Of a stretch of DNA of 64,000 nt, positions 17,350 to 26,136 are shown in pieces. Positions within the stretch are counted from its first letter, which is position 1. Each line of letters opens with the position of its first letter. Origin of the DNA: Alkalicaulis satelles. Its GTDB lineage: Bacteria > Pseudomonadota > Alphaproteobacteria > Caulobacterales > Maricaulaceae. Location: NCBI RefSeq assembly GCF_008630495.1, contig NZ_VWOJ01000005.1:62001-126000 (forward strand), read 5' to 3'. Made by a program: the position numbers and the translations under genes. Under the pieces are notes generated by a model, which ran no database searches, had not been told where the DNA came from, and was given only the letters and a program-made list of their open reading frames with translations.

Positions 17350-17376
17350 GCGCGGCCCGGTTGACCCGGGCCGCGC
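17350..17376 (+). other. Stable GC hairpin after the XRE gene
   Basis: GCGCGGCCCGG (17350-17360) pairs perfectly with CCGGGCCGCGC (17366-17376), loop TTGAC. No T run follows, so it may protect the 3' end or terminate weakly before lysK. Confidence 0.45.
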
Positions 17377-17421
17377 TCAGGCCTAACTCGCCCTCGCCTA
17401 TATCCTCCAAAGACAGGACGC

Positions 17422-19029
17422 ATGCGCGCCATGACCGATCTCGCTCCGCTCGCCGCCGACGCCAGGGCCTGGCCCTTTGAACAGGCGCGCGCGGTGCTCA
17501 AACGCATCGAGCGGTCGGGCATGACGGGCGATAGCGTGATTTTCGAGACCGGCTACGGCCCGTCGGGCCTGCCGCATATCGGCACGTTCGGCGAGGTGGC
17601 GCGCACCGCCATGGTGCGCCACGCCTTCCGCGTGCTCACCAACGATGCCTATCCCACCCGCCTGATCGCGTTCTCCGACGATATGGACGGGATGCGCAAA
17701 ATCCCCGGCAATCTGCCCAATGCGCACCTGCTGGAGCCGCATCTGGGCAAGCCGCTGACCGATGTGCCCGACCCGTTCGGAACCCATGAAGGCTTCGCCC
17801 AGCACAATAATGCGCGCCTGCGCGCCTTCCTCGACAGCTTCGGCTTCGAGTACGAATTCTATTCGGCCACCGAGCAATACCGGTCAGGCGCGTTTGACGC
17901 GGTGCTGCTGCGCGCGCTGGAGCGGTTTGACGACATCATGAAGGTGATGCTGCCCACGCTGGGGGCGGAGCGCCAGGCGACCTACTCGCCCTTCCTGCCC
18001 ATATCGCCCACTACCGGCCGGGTGCTCTACGTGCCCATGAAGGCGATCGACGCGCAGGCCGGCACGATCACATTCGAGGACGAGGGCGGGACGGACGTGA
18101 CCCTGCCGGTCACCGGCGGGAACACCAAGCTGCAGTGGAAGCCTGATTTCGGCATGCGCTGGGCCGCGCTGGGCGTGGATTTCGAGATGTTCGGCAAGGA
18201 CCATCAGGCCAATGCGCCGATCTATTCGAAAATTTGCCGGATCCTGGGCGTCGAGCCGCCTGTGCAATATGTCTATGAGCTGTTCCTGGACGAGCACGGC
18301 GAGAAAATCTCAAAGACCAAGGGCAATGGCCTGGCGGTGGAGGAATGGCTCGCCTATGCGCCCCAGGAGAGTCTGGCGCTCTACATGTTCGCCAAACCGC
18401 GCACGGCCAAGCGGCTCTATTTCGATGTGATCCCCAAGGCGGTGGACGAATACCGCCAGCATCTCGAGGCTTATCCCGGCCAGAGTCCTGACCAGCAGAT
18501 CGAGAACCCGGTCTGGCATATCCATGCCGGCCAGCCGCCTGAAGCGGGCGCGTCCATCAGCTATGCGCTGATCCTCAATCTGGTCGCGGCGGCGAACGCC
18601 AGCACGCGCGAGCAGGTCTGGGGCTTCATCACCCGCTACGCGCCTGATGCGGATGCGGCGCGCGAGCCCTTTCTCGACCGGCTGGTGGATTATGCGCTGG
18701 CCTATTACGCGGACCGCGTCAAACCGTTCAAGACGCACCGCGCAGCCAGCGCGGCCGAGCGCTCTGCCATGGAAGGCCTGATCGCCCGCCTCAAGGCCCT
18801 CGACCCGGGCGAGACCGATGCCGAGGTGATCCAGACAGAGGTCTACGCTGCGGGCAAGGACGCCGGGTTTGAGAACCTGCGCGACTGGTTCAAGGTTCTC
18901 TATGAGGTCCTGCTGGGCCAGTCCCAGGGGCCGCGCTTTGGCGGGCTGGCGGCGCTGTACGGCGTGCCCGAAACCATCGCTCTCATTGAGGCGGGCCTGC
19001 GCGGCGAGCTGGTTTCAGACCACGCCTGA
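17422..19029 (+). CDS. lysK: Lysine--tRNA ligase, class I
   Basis: 535 residues of the class I (archaeal-type) lysyl-tRNA synthetase common in Alphaproteobacteria. The Rossmann-fold signatures are [12 protein letters not shown] (HIGH) near residue 50 and [10 protein letters not shown] (KMSKS) near residue 294. The remainder matches the long anticodon-binding region. It charges tRNA-Lys. Start at ATG 17422; a second in-frame ATG at 17431 is equally possible (ACAGGACG lies just upstream of both). No class II lysS is in the window. Appears monocistronic. Confidence 0.93.
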   Translation: MRAMTDLAPLAADARAWPFEQARAVLKRIERSGMTGDSVIFETGYGPSGLPHIGTFGEVARTAMVRHAFRVLTNDAYPTRLIAFSDDMDGMRKIPGNLPNAHLLEPHLGKPLTDVPDPFGTHEGFAQHNNARLRAFLDSFGFEYEFYSATEQYRSGAFDAVLLRALERFDDIMKVMLPTLGAERQATYSPFLPISPTTGRVLYVPMKAIDAQAGTITFEDEGGTDVTLPVTGGNTKLQWKPDFGMRWAALGVDFEMFGKDHQANAPIYSKICRILGVEPPVQYVYELFLDEHGEKISKTKGNGLAVEEWLAYAPQESLALYMFAKPRTAKRLYFDVIPKAVDEYRQHLEAYPGQSPDQQIENPVWHIHAGQPPEAGASISYALILNLVAAANASTREQVWGFITRYAPDADAAREPFLDRLVDYALAYYADRVKPFKTHRAASAAERSAMEGLIARLKALDPGETDAEVIQTEVYAAGKDAGFENLRDWFKVLYEVLLGQSQGPRFGGLAALYGVPETIALIEAGLRGELVSDHA

Positions 19030-19034
19030 GCGCG

Positions 19035-20846
19035 CTATGGACGGGCCGGCTCGCGGCCCAGCGTCTCGGCGTCAGGGGCGGCGAGCTGCACGCCTGCAGG
19101 CTGCTGGCGCGCTTGCAGCGCCGCTTGCACTTCGGGCAGGGACATCAGCGCATTGAGGTGAACCAGCGCCTCCACGCCTTCCGCACTCAGGCCGAACAAC
19201 TGCTGGAAAGCTTCCAGCGCCGTGGGCTGGGCCGGGAAGCGGCGCAGGCGCACCGGCTCGTCAGCATCCAGACCCGCCAGCTCGCGCGCCGCGCTGATGG
19301 CCTCCTGCAGTCCGCCAATGCGGTCCACCAGGCCCAGCTCGGCGGCCTGGGCGCCGGTCCACACGCGCCCGCGGGCGATCTCCTGGACCCGGGTCATGGG
19401 CAGATCGCGGCCATCAGCCACCTTGGTGGTGAAGTCCTCATAGATCTGCTCGGCCAGGCGCTGATAGGCGGCGCGCTGGCTGTCGCTCCAGCCCGTGGCG
19501 CCCGAATAGGCCAGCGCATACTCCCCGCCCACGCTCAAAGGTTCGAGATTGAGGCCGATGCGCTGGAGCGCGCCGTCGATGACGATCTTGCCGCCCAGCA
19601 TGCCGATCGAACCTGTCAGCGTGCCGGCGTTGGCCACGATCATGTCTGCGGGAGCGGCGATATAGTATCCGCCCGACGCCGCGACGCTGCCCATGGAGAC
19701 CACCACCGGCTTGCCGTTCTGGCGCGCGCGCATCACGGCGTCCCAGATCTGGTCGGATGCTGTGGGCGAGCCTCCGGGACTGTCGATGCGCAGCACGATG
19801 GCGCGCACTGATGAATCGCGTCCGGCCGCATCAATGGCCTGGGCCATGCGGTCCGCGCCGATCACTTCATCGCCGCTGAACCCGCTGGCGGGGTCGCCGG
19901 TGACAATGGCGCCCTGACCGGTCACCAGGGCGATCACGGGACGTGAGGCGCTCCCGCCCGAACTCTGGGGCGTGCGGGCATAGGTCTCTATGGGCACGAA
20001 GCGGGCCCGGCCGGAAACCTCCCGGCGGGCGGCCTCGCGGGCGTCAAACACATGCCCCAGCCGGTCCACCAGCCGCGCCTCATAGGCCTGGCTGGCGGTA
20101 TAGGGCCCAGCCTCGATCACGCCGCGCAGCGCATCAGGGGACATGGAGCGGTCGCGCGCGATGCCCTCGATTGCTGTGTCATAGAGATTGGTGAGCAGCG
20201 AGAGGGTCGCTTCGCGGTGGGCGTCGGTGAAGCCGGCCCGGGTATAGATGTCAGCGGCGTTCTTGTACTCGTGTAGCTGGACGAACTCGGCCTCGGCGCC
20301 GAACTGCTCGATCAGCCCGCCCAGGAACAGGGTCTCGGACGCCAGCCCCACGGCTGAGAAGCTGGCGGTGGGCTGCAGCCACAGCTCGCCCGCGCCGGCC
20401 ACGGCGAAATAATTCATCACCCCGGTGCCTTCAAAGCCCTGGGCGTGGACCACGGCGAACTTGCCCGATGAGGTAAACTGGCTGAGCGCGCCGCGAATCT
20501 CCTCGGCCTGGCCAGGGCTCATGGCGAATTCATTGGCGCGCACGAAAACGCCGGCCACCCGGTCATCGGTGCGGGCGCGCTCAAGCGCCTCCACCAGATC
20601 AATCAGAGCCAATGGGCGCGAGAAGGCGAAGGGCGAGCGTGAGGGCTGGTCCAGCCGGGGCAGGCGCAGGTCAAGCTCCAGCACGATGCCGCTGGCGGGC
20701 AGGGCGCGGTCGGCTTCGCTCTCGGCGCTCTGTATGGCGGAGGCGATCAGCCCCCCGATCATCAGAACCAGAAAGACGCCCAGCATGATCGCGCCGATTA
20801 GCACGCCCAGAACAGAGCCGAACAGCGAAAACCAGAACTGTTTCAT
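19035..20846 (-). CDS. sppA: Signal peptide peptidase SppA, 67-kDa type
   Basis: 603 residues with one N-terminal membrane anchor (about 5-37) and two tandem peptidase-S49 domains. The catalytic Lys is in QLHEYKNAADIY in the first domain and the nucleophile Ser in GSVAASGGYYIA in the second, the arrangement of E. coli SppA. It degrades signal peptides left in the inner membrane after secretion. The C-terminal tail is Gln/Ala rich. Convergent with lysK (5 bp between stops). Confidence 0.93.
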   Translation of the reverse strand: MKQFWFSLFGSVLGVLIGAIMLGVFLVLMIGGLIASAIQSAESEADRALPASGIVLELDLRLPRLDQPSRSPFAFSRPLALIDLVEALERARTDDRVAGVFVRANEFAMSPGQAEEIRGALSQFTSSGKFAVVHAQGFEGTGVMNYFAVAGAGELWLQPTASFSAVGLASETLFLGGLIEQFGAEAEFVQLHEYKNAADIYTRAGFTDAHREATLSLLTNLYDTAIEGIARDRSMSPDALRGVIEAGPYTASQAYEARLVDRLGHVFDAREAARREVSGRARFVPIETYARTPQSSGGSASRPVIALVTGQGAIVTGDPASGFSGDEVIGADRMAQAIDAAGRDSSVRAIVLRIDSPGGSPTASDQIWDAVMRARQNGKPVVVSMGSVAASGGYYIAAPADMIVANAGTLTGSIGMLGGKIVIDGALQRIGLNLEPLSVGGEYALAYSGATGWSDSQRAAYQRLAEQIYEDFTTKVADGRDLPMTRVQEIARGRVWTGAQAAELGLVDRIGGLQEAISAARELAGLDADEPVRLRRFPAQPTALEAFQQLFGLSAEGVEALVHLNALMSLPEVQAALQARQQPAGVQLAAPDAETLGREPARP

Positions 20847-21020
20847 GATGATCCCTCAAACACCCTCATCCCGCCTCATGTCCGGGCGGCTGGTGTTGAA
20901 GACTAGAGGGCGAAACCGGCCCGGTCGAGCCGCACGCTCGGCGGCGGCGCCATTTAAGGCTTCAGGCGTTGCACGGGAGAGACTCGTGCAGCCAGGGCGT
21001 TACGGGGCCGGGAGAAGGGC

Positions 21021-21097
21021 TGGTCGGAGCAGCAGGATTTGAACCTGCGACCCCCGCCTCCCGAAGACGGTGCTCTACCAGGCTGAGCTATGCTCCG
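21021..21097 (-). tRNA. tRNA-Pro (anticodon CGG)
   Basis: Read on the minus strand: acceptor CGGAGCA pairs with TGCTCCG, D arm AGCTCAGCCTGGTAGAGC, anticodon stem CCGTC/GGCGG (one mismatch-like G-T position) around loop TTCGGGA giving anticodon CGG, extended variable region, T arm GCAGG-TTCAAAT-CCTGC, discriminator A and encoded CCA. Reads CCG codons. Confidence 0.95.
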
Positions 21098-21263
21098 ATC
21101 AGAGGCGCGGTGTATAGACAAAGGCGCGGTGGGTGGCAATCACCCTGACACAGGGTGATCGCAGGGGGTGCGGCCTTCCGCTCACGTGTTGCAGCACAGG
21201 ACGTTGCATCGCTCCCAAAGCCGGGCTATCTAGCGCGGCCCGTCGCCGGATCGGCAAGGGTAT

Positions 21264-21338
21264 TGGGGCGTGGCCAAGTGGTAAGGCAGCGGTTTTTGGT
21301 ACCGCCATTCCCAGGTTCGAATCCTGGCGCCCCAGCCA
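21264..21338 (+). tRNA. tRNA-Gln (anticodon TTG)
   Basis: Acceptor TGGGGCG (21264-21270) pairs with CGCCCCA (21328-21334); D arm GCCAAGTGGTAAGGC; anticodon stem GCGGT/ACCGC with loop TTTTGGT, anticodon TTG; T arm CCAGG-TTCGAAT-CCTGG; discriminator G and encoded CCA. Reads CAA (and CAG by wobble). Confidence 0.96.
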
Positions 21339-21868
21339 TCCTTTTGATTCTCCATCTTGGACCGGCCTGATCAGGCAAGCCGCGCGCGTTAAGGCCCTGA
21401 CCGGCGCCCTGTGAGCGGCGACTGACAATTATTTTCAGCACTGTGGCCCTGGCGCCGCCCGGCCCGGGCGCGCCGCCGCTTAACGCGCTGACGCGCTTGT
21501 GATAGCGTTCTGGCCAATCTGGTGCAGCGCTGTCGTAATTTGGCAACGCTTGCGCCCTACAACCCCTCTGCATGACTGCTTGATGGCATGCTCATTGCTG
21601 TCAGAGCGGTTGATTGATGCGCGAAGCCGGTGCTAGCGTCGCGTCAAACGACACAAGACAGCGGTCAACGCTGCCGAGCCGAGGGGATAATGTGTGCAAT
21701 TGGTGCATTGTTTCCTCATGTCATTTTGAGCAGCCATAAGGCTGTTTAAGCACGGCGCGCTCCGGTTTTTCCGGGGGAGCTGGATCGGCTGATCGGCCGG
21801 ACCGCGCCGAAGCGAGGGAAACGGAAGCGCGCGGGCAACCGTCCGCGCCGGCTACTGTGAGGCGAGAA
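21339..21868. other. 530-bp gap before the TonB cluster
   Basis: No credible gene. Two small hairpins near its right end may matter for the downstream operon: CAGCC-ATAA-GGCTG plus TTT (21731-21747), a weak terminator shape, and GCTCCGG...GGGAGC around five T (21759-21780). A GATAAT hexamer near 21686 could be a -10 element, but no good -35 is seen. The promoter of the TonB cluster must lie here. Confidence 0.4.
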
Positions 21869-22639
21869 ATGTCCAAGACTTTGAAGGCAATCCGCATGGG
21901 TATGGCCGCGGGCGCAGCAGCGCTCGTCACGGCGGGCGGCGCGTACGCCCAGCTGGACGAGGCGCTGCGGGTCGCACGTCAGTCCACTCAGGATGGGGCT
22001 CAGGCCCAGGAGCAGATCAACCAGCTCGCCGATGCGGCTGATAACGCCGAGCGCCAGTATCTGGCCACGCGCGAAGAGATCGAATCCCAGCGCATCTTCC
22101 TGGAGCAGCAGCGGGTCTTCCTGCTGTCGCAGGAAAACGAGCTGACCGCTCTGCGCTCGCAGCTTGAGCGGGTGGGTTCCATCGAGGTCGATCTCGCCCC
22201 GATGCTTCTGGACATGTATGTCGCCCTCGAAGAGTTCATCGACTCGGACATGCCTTTCCAGCTGGACGTGCGCCGCACGCGGCTGGACCGCATTCAGACC
22301 GCTCTGGGCGACGCCAATATCTCGGCGGCCGAGCGCTACCGTCTGCTGCTGAACGCCTATGAGATCGAGATGGGTTATGGCCGCTCGCTGCGCGCCTACT
22401 CCGAGGAAGTCGAGGTGGATGGCACGCCCCAGGAGGCCAATATCCTCCAGATCGGCCGGGTGGCTCTGGTCCGCGACATTGGCGGGCGCCTTGAGATCAT
22501 GACCCAGGACAATCGCGACTGGCGCCCCGTTTCGGGCAGCATGGCTGTCGACGTGCAGCGCGCCTTCCGCATCGCGCGCGAAGTGACCACGCCGGAGGTG
22601 TTCACCGCGCCTCTGCCGGGTCCGGTCGACGCGCGCTAA
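21869..22639 (+). CDS. DUF3450-family periplasmic protein of the TonB2-like cluster
   Basis: 256 residues from ATG 21869 (TGAGG upstream; an earlier GTG at 21857 is less likely because it lengthens the signal peptide). Signal peptide 1-26 with cleavage after GGAYA. Then a long coiled coil (about 35-100) and a conserved C-terminal part: LDMYVALEEFIDSDMPF, RLDRIQTAL, ERYRLLLNAYEIEMGYGR. This is the DUF3450 pattern found upstream of ttpC-exbB-exbD-tonB operons. It likely works in the periplasm with TtpC; its exact role is not established. Confidence 0.85.
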   Translation: MSKTLKAIRMGMAAGAAALVTAGGAYAQLDEALRVARQSTQDGAQAQEQINQLADAADNAERQYLATREEIESQRIFLEQQRVFLLSQENELTALRSQLERVGSIEVDLAPMLLDMYVALEEFIDSDMPFQLDVRRTRLDRIQTALGDANISAAERYRLLLNAYEIEMGYGRSLRAYSEEVEVDGTPQEANILQIGRVALVRDIGGRLEIMTQDNRDWRPVSGSMAVDVQRAFRIAREVTTPEVFTAPLPGPVDAR

Positions 22640-22665
22640 TCGGATAGAGACGGGAGACTGAACCA

Positions 22666-24066
22666 ATGAAACACCTGATCAGCATGATCGCCGCCGTCTC
22701 GATCGGGGCCGGCGCCCTCGCCGCCCCGGCTCTGGCCGCGCAGCAGGACCGCGAGCCGGTCCGCTCCATCCAGGAACTGCTCGACCGCGTGCGCGCTGAT
22801 TCGCGCGACGCCGCCGCGGAAAATCAGCGCCGCTTGCAGGAATTCCGCCAGCGCCGCGATGAGCAGGCCGCCCTTCTGCGCCAGGCGCAGGGCACGCTGT
22901 CCTCGCTGCGTTCGGAAGCGGAGCGTCTTCGCGAAGAATTTGAAAGCAATCAGCGCGTCATCGCCGAGCTCGACGCCGAACTGCGCGCTGCGCAGGGCGA
23001 GTATGGCGAGCTCTTCGGTGCGGCCCGTCAGGCTGCCGGCGAAGTGGCGGCCCTGATCGAGGGCTCGCTGATTTCCCACCAGTATCCGCGCCGGCACGAG
23101 CCGCTGCGCACGCTGGCGGAGACCCGCACCCTGCCTGACCGCCGCGATCTCGACCAGATCTGGCGCGCCCAGATCACCGAGATGGAGGCTCAGGGCCAGG
23201 TCGTGACCTACAGCGCCCGGATTGTCGGCCAGAATGACGGCGAGCCGTTGGACGTCACCCGTGTGGGTCCGTTCGTGGCGATGGCTGACCGTGGCGGCGC
23301 CAAGTTCGTGCAATGGTCGGTCGACTCGTCCAACCGCGCGGCCGGTTACCGCATGACCGAGCTGAGCCGTCAGCCTCCGGGCCGGCTGGTGAGCGCGGCC
23401 AACACGCTGATCAACGCTGAGGCGGGCCGTATCGTGGCCGGGCCGGTTGACCCGTCCCGCGGCAGCCTCCTGCGCGTCTATCTCGAAGTGCCCAATCTGC
23501 AGGAACGCTTCAACCAGGGCGGCCTGGTGGCCCAGATCATTCTGGCGCTGCTGGTGTTCTCGTCTGCGTTCGGAATCTTCCGCCTGTTTGTCCTGATGGG
23601 CGTGAACTCGGCCATCAACGCCCAGAAGCGCCGCTCGACGGCCTCGTCCTCCAACCCGCTGGGCCGCATCATGCTGGCCTATGAGGAGGTGAAGGATAAG
23701 CCGATCAACACCATCGAGCTGAAGATCGACGAAGCGATCCTGCGCGAGACCCCCAAGCTGGAGTTCGGCCTGAACTTCCTCAAGCTCGCCGCCGCCGTGG
23801 CGCCGCTGCTGGGCCTGCTGGGCACCGTGACGGGCATGATCCGGACCTTCACCCAGATCACCCTGTTCGGCACCGGCGATCCCCAGATCATGGCCGGCGG
23901 TATCTCCGAGGCGCTGGTCACTACGGTGATGGGCCTGATCTCGGCGATCCCGCTGCTGTTCATCCACTCGTTCGCGGCGAGCTTTGCGCGCGGGGCCCAG
24001 AGCACGCTCGAAGAGCAGGCGGCGGGCATCATCGCGCGTCACGCCGAAGAAAAGTCCGCGGGCTAG
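22666..24066 (+). CDS. TtpC-like MotA/TolQ/ExbB proton-channel family protein
   Basis: 466 residues. Signal peptide of about 25 residues (APALAA end), periplasmic coiled coil (about 45-125, many E/R/Q), a globular middle part, then a C-terminal ExbB-like channel domain: one membrane helix near 288-312, LKLAAAVAPLLGLLGTVTGM (the channel signature) and a final helix near 415-440. In Vibrio TonB2 systems TtpC of this layout is required in addition to ExbB2/ExbD2. It follows the DUF3450 gene by 26 bp and precedes ExbB by 13 bp. Confidence 0.88.
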   Translation: MKHLISMIAAVSIGAGALAAPALAAQQDREPVRSIQELLDRVRADSRDAAAENQRRLQEFRQRRDEQAALLRQAQGTLSSLRSEAERLREEFESNQRVIAELDAELRAAQGEYGELFGAARQAAGEVAALIEGSLISHQYPRRHEPLRTLAETRTLPDRRDLDQIWRAQITEMEAQGQVVTYSARIVGQNDGEPLDVTRVGPFVAMADRGGAKFVQWSVDSSNRAAGYRMTELSRQPPGRLVSAANTLINAEAGRIVAGPVDPSRGSLLRVYLEVPNLQERFNQGGLVAQIILALLVFSSAFGIFRLFVLMGVNSAINAQKRRSTASSSNPLGRIMLAYEEVKDKPINTIELKIDEAILRETPKLEFGLNFLKLAAAVAPLLGLLGTVTGMIRTFTQITLFGTGDPQIMAGGISEALVTTVMGLISAIPLLFIHSFAASFARGAQSTLEEQAAGIIARHAEEKSAG

Positions 24067-24079
24067 AGGGGACAGACCC

Positions 24080-24601
24080 ATGGATCCCACAACCGCCTTC
24101 AATAACCTCCAGATGTTTCTGGAACGGGGCGGACCGGTCCTGAACTGGATCATGGCCCTCACCTTCGTGATGTGGGCGTTCATTCTGGAGCGGCTGGCCT
24201 ATTTCAGCTTCGCCCATAAAGGCGTGCGGCAGCGGGCGCTGCGGGAATGGGGGGCGCGCAGCGACCACCATTCCTGGTACGCCATGGCCATCCGCGACCA
24301 GCTGATCAGCGAGGTCAAGCAGAAGGTCGATCAGAATGTGGAGCTCATCAAGACACTGGTCGCGGTGGCTCCCCTGTTCGGCCTGCTTGGCACTGTGACC
24401 GGCATGGTGGCCGTGTTCGACGTAATGGCGATCATGGGGTCCTCGGACGCCCGCGCCATGTCGGCGGGCGTCGCCCGGGCCACAATCCCGACCATGGCCG
24501 GCATGGTCGCCGCGCTGTCGGGCCTGATGTTCTCGAGCCAGATCGAGCGCATGGCCAAACAGCGCGTGCACGAGCTGGCTGACGAGCTTGAAGTGGATTA
24601 A
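24080..24601 (+). CDS. exbB: ExbB2-like biopolymer transport protein
   Basis: 173 residues from ATG 24080, the start that places the first membrane helix (about 21-44, LNWIMALTFVMWAFILERL) at the N-terminus. The channel helices follow with LVAVAPLFGLLGTVTGM and a final helix around TIPTMAGMVAALSGL. It forms the pentameric proton channel with ExbD in the inner membrane and powers TonB. It is the compact ExbB2 form without a periplasmic domain. Five bp separate its stop from the first exbD. Confidence 0.92.
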   Translation: MDPTTAFNNLQMFLERGGPVLNWIMALTFVMWAFILERLAYFSFAHKGVRQRALREWGARSDHHSWYAMAIRDQLISEVKQKVDQNVELIKTLVAVAPLFGLLGTVTGMVAVFDVMAIMGSSDARAMSAGVARATIPTMAGMVAALSGLMFSSQIERMAKQRVHELADELEVD

Positions 24602-24606
24602 AGCCC

Positions 24607-25023
24607 ATGCGCCGTAAAAAACAGCGGGGAAATGATCAGGCCGACGTCAATATGACGCCGATGCTGGACATCGTGTTCATCCTGCTCATTTTCTTCATCG
24701 TCACCGCCACCTTCCTCCAGGAAGAAGGCATCGACATGCGTCCGCCGCCGCCCTCTGACGAGCCGGCCCAGGACAACCCGGTGATCCTGGTTCAGATCGA
24801 TGATCAGAACCGCGTGTTCGTGAACCAGGAATCCACCAGCGAATTCCGTGTTCTGGCCGCCGTGTCGCGCTTGCGCGCCGAGCAGCCCCAGTCTGCGGTT
24901 CTGATCGAGGTGGCCGATGACGCCCGTCATGGCACTACGGTCATGATCTGGGACGAGATGCGGGCCAACAACATCCCTGTGTCCATTTCCCGCCAGGCGG
25001 CGGGTTCGGGCTCGGGCAGCTAG
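24607..25023 (+). CDS. exbD: ExbD biopolymer transport protein (first copy)
   Basis: 138 residues: a short cytoplasmic N-terminus, one membrane helix in VNMTPMLDIVFILLIFFIVT with the essential Asp at about residue 21, and a periplasmic domain. Couples proton flow through ExbB to TonB. A second exbD paralogue follows 18 bp downstream, as in many Proteobacterial TonB2-type operons; the two may form mixed dimers. Confidence 0.92.
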   Translation: MRRKKQRGNDQADVNMTPMLDIVFILLIFFIVTATFLQEEGIDMRPPPPSDEPAQDNPVILVQIDDQNRVFVNQESTSEFRVLAAVSRLRAEQPQSAVLIEVADDARHGTTVMIWDEMRANNIPVSISRQAAGSGSGS

Positions 25024-25041
25024 ACCGGCAGGAGAGATACC

Positions 25042-25452
25042 ATGGCTCGCCGACAAAGCCGCGTCATGAAAGATGACGAAGAGGTGGAACTGAACATGAC
25101 GCCCATGCTGGACGTTGTGTTCATCCTGCTGATCTTCTTCATCGTGACAGCTGTGTTCGTGAAAGAACCCGGCATTGAAGTGGAGCGTCCGGAAACAACG
25201 ACTCAGGAGCGTGAGCGCCCGACCATGTTGTTTGCGGTCAATGAGGCCGGAGAAATTTGGGTCAATCGCCGCGCTTATGATATATCTGAACTGCGCCCGG
25301 TGGTGGAGCAGCTCCAGAGCGAGAATCCGCGCGCCGAAGCCATGATCCAGGGCGATATCGGCGCCCCGATCGGCACGGTTCTGGATATCCAGGAGCTGGT
25401 GTCCTCCATGGGCATTGACGTGACCATATCAACCGAAGAGACGGGGTTCTAA
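25042..25452 (+). CDS. exbD: ExbD biopolymer transport protein (second copy)
   Basis: 136 residues with the same plan as the preceding gene: ELNMTPMLDVVFILLIFFIV with the membrane Asp, then a periplasmic domain. Its periplasmic part differs strongly from the first copy (PETTTQERERPT linker), so the two are not recent duplicates. Ends 4 bp before the tonB gene. Confidence 0.92.
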   Translation: MARRQSRVMKDDEEVELNMTPMLDVVFILLIFFIVTAVFVKEPGIEVERPETTTQERERPTMLFAVNEAGEIWVNRRAYDISELRPVVEQLQSENPRAEAMIQGDIGAPIGTVLDIQELVSSMGIDVTISTEETGF

Positions 25453-25456
25453 GGCC

Positions 25457-26074
25457 ATGGCCAGCATCATCCGGCTTATCATCGGCGTTCCGGTTGCAGC
25501 AGTGATCACCTTCTTGCTGTTCACGCTGATGCAAATCCTGATCTTCGAAGATGAGACCCCGCTTGAGCAGGAGCGCGAAGAGATTCGCATTACCATCTCG
25601 GATGTTGCCGAGGACGTGACCGTGCGTCAGCGTGATCTCACCCTGGATGATGTGCAGGCTGCCGAGCCCCCGCCGCCGCCTCCGACCATCCCGCGTCAGG
25701 CCGCCGATGCGCCGTCCGAGGACATGCGCACCACTATGGGCGCTCTGCCGGACTTCGATGCGCCGTCCCTGACGGGCGACCAGGTCAATTTCGACGTGTC
25801 TGACCGGGACGCCCAGCCGCTGGTGCGCATCGAGCCGCAATACCCGCCGCGCGCCGCCGAACGGGGCGTTGAGGGCCATTGCACTGTGCAGTTTGATGTG
25901 ACGCCGGATGGCCAGCCGACCAATATCAGCATCTTGAATTGCTCGAGCTCGCTGTTCCAGTCCGCCACTATCCGGGCCGTGGAGCGCTGGCGTTACGAGC
26001 CTCGCGTCGAGGGCGGCACCGCCGTCTGGCGCCGTGGCGTGCAGACGCGTCTCGACTACCGTCTGGAAGGTTAA
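25457..26074 (+). CDS. TonB2-like energy transducer
   Basis: 205 residues: N-terminal membrane helix (about 5-28), a short acidic linker, a brief proline stretch (EPPPPPPTIP) and a C-terminal TonB domain: IEPQYPPRAAERGVEG, CTVQFDVTPDGQPTNISIL, and WRYEPRVEGG with final Arg-rich strand. The proline region is far shorter than in E. coli TonB, as in TonB2 proteins. It carries energy to outer-membrane TonB-dependent receptors, none of which is encoded in the window. Confidence 0.9.
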   Translation: MASIIRLIIGVPVAAVITFLLFTLMQILIFEDETPLEQEREEIRITISDVAEDVTVRQRDLTLDDVQAAEPPPPPPTIPRQAADAPSEDMRTTMGALPDFDAPSLTGDQVNFDVSDRDAQPLVRIEPQYPPRAAERGVEGHCTVQFDVTPDGQPTNISILNCSSSLFQSATIRAVERWRYEPRVEGGTAVWRRGVQTRLDYRLEG

Positions 26075-26136
26075 ATCGCGACCAGGGGCGGCGGCGCTGC
26101 TGTCAGCGCGCCCCTGAGTTCGAGGAGAATGAAGAG

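Noticed and set aside
11096-21338. tRNA genes as integration sites of a mobile element
   Set aside because: No integrase, no duplicated tRNA 3' ends and no change of gene type beside tRNA-Gly, tRNA-Pro or tRNA-Gln.
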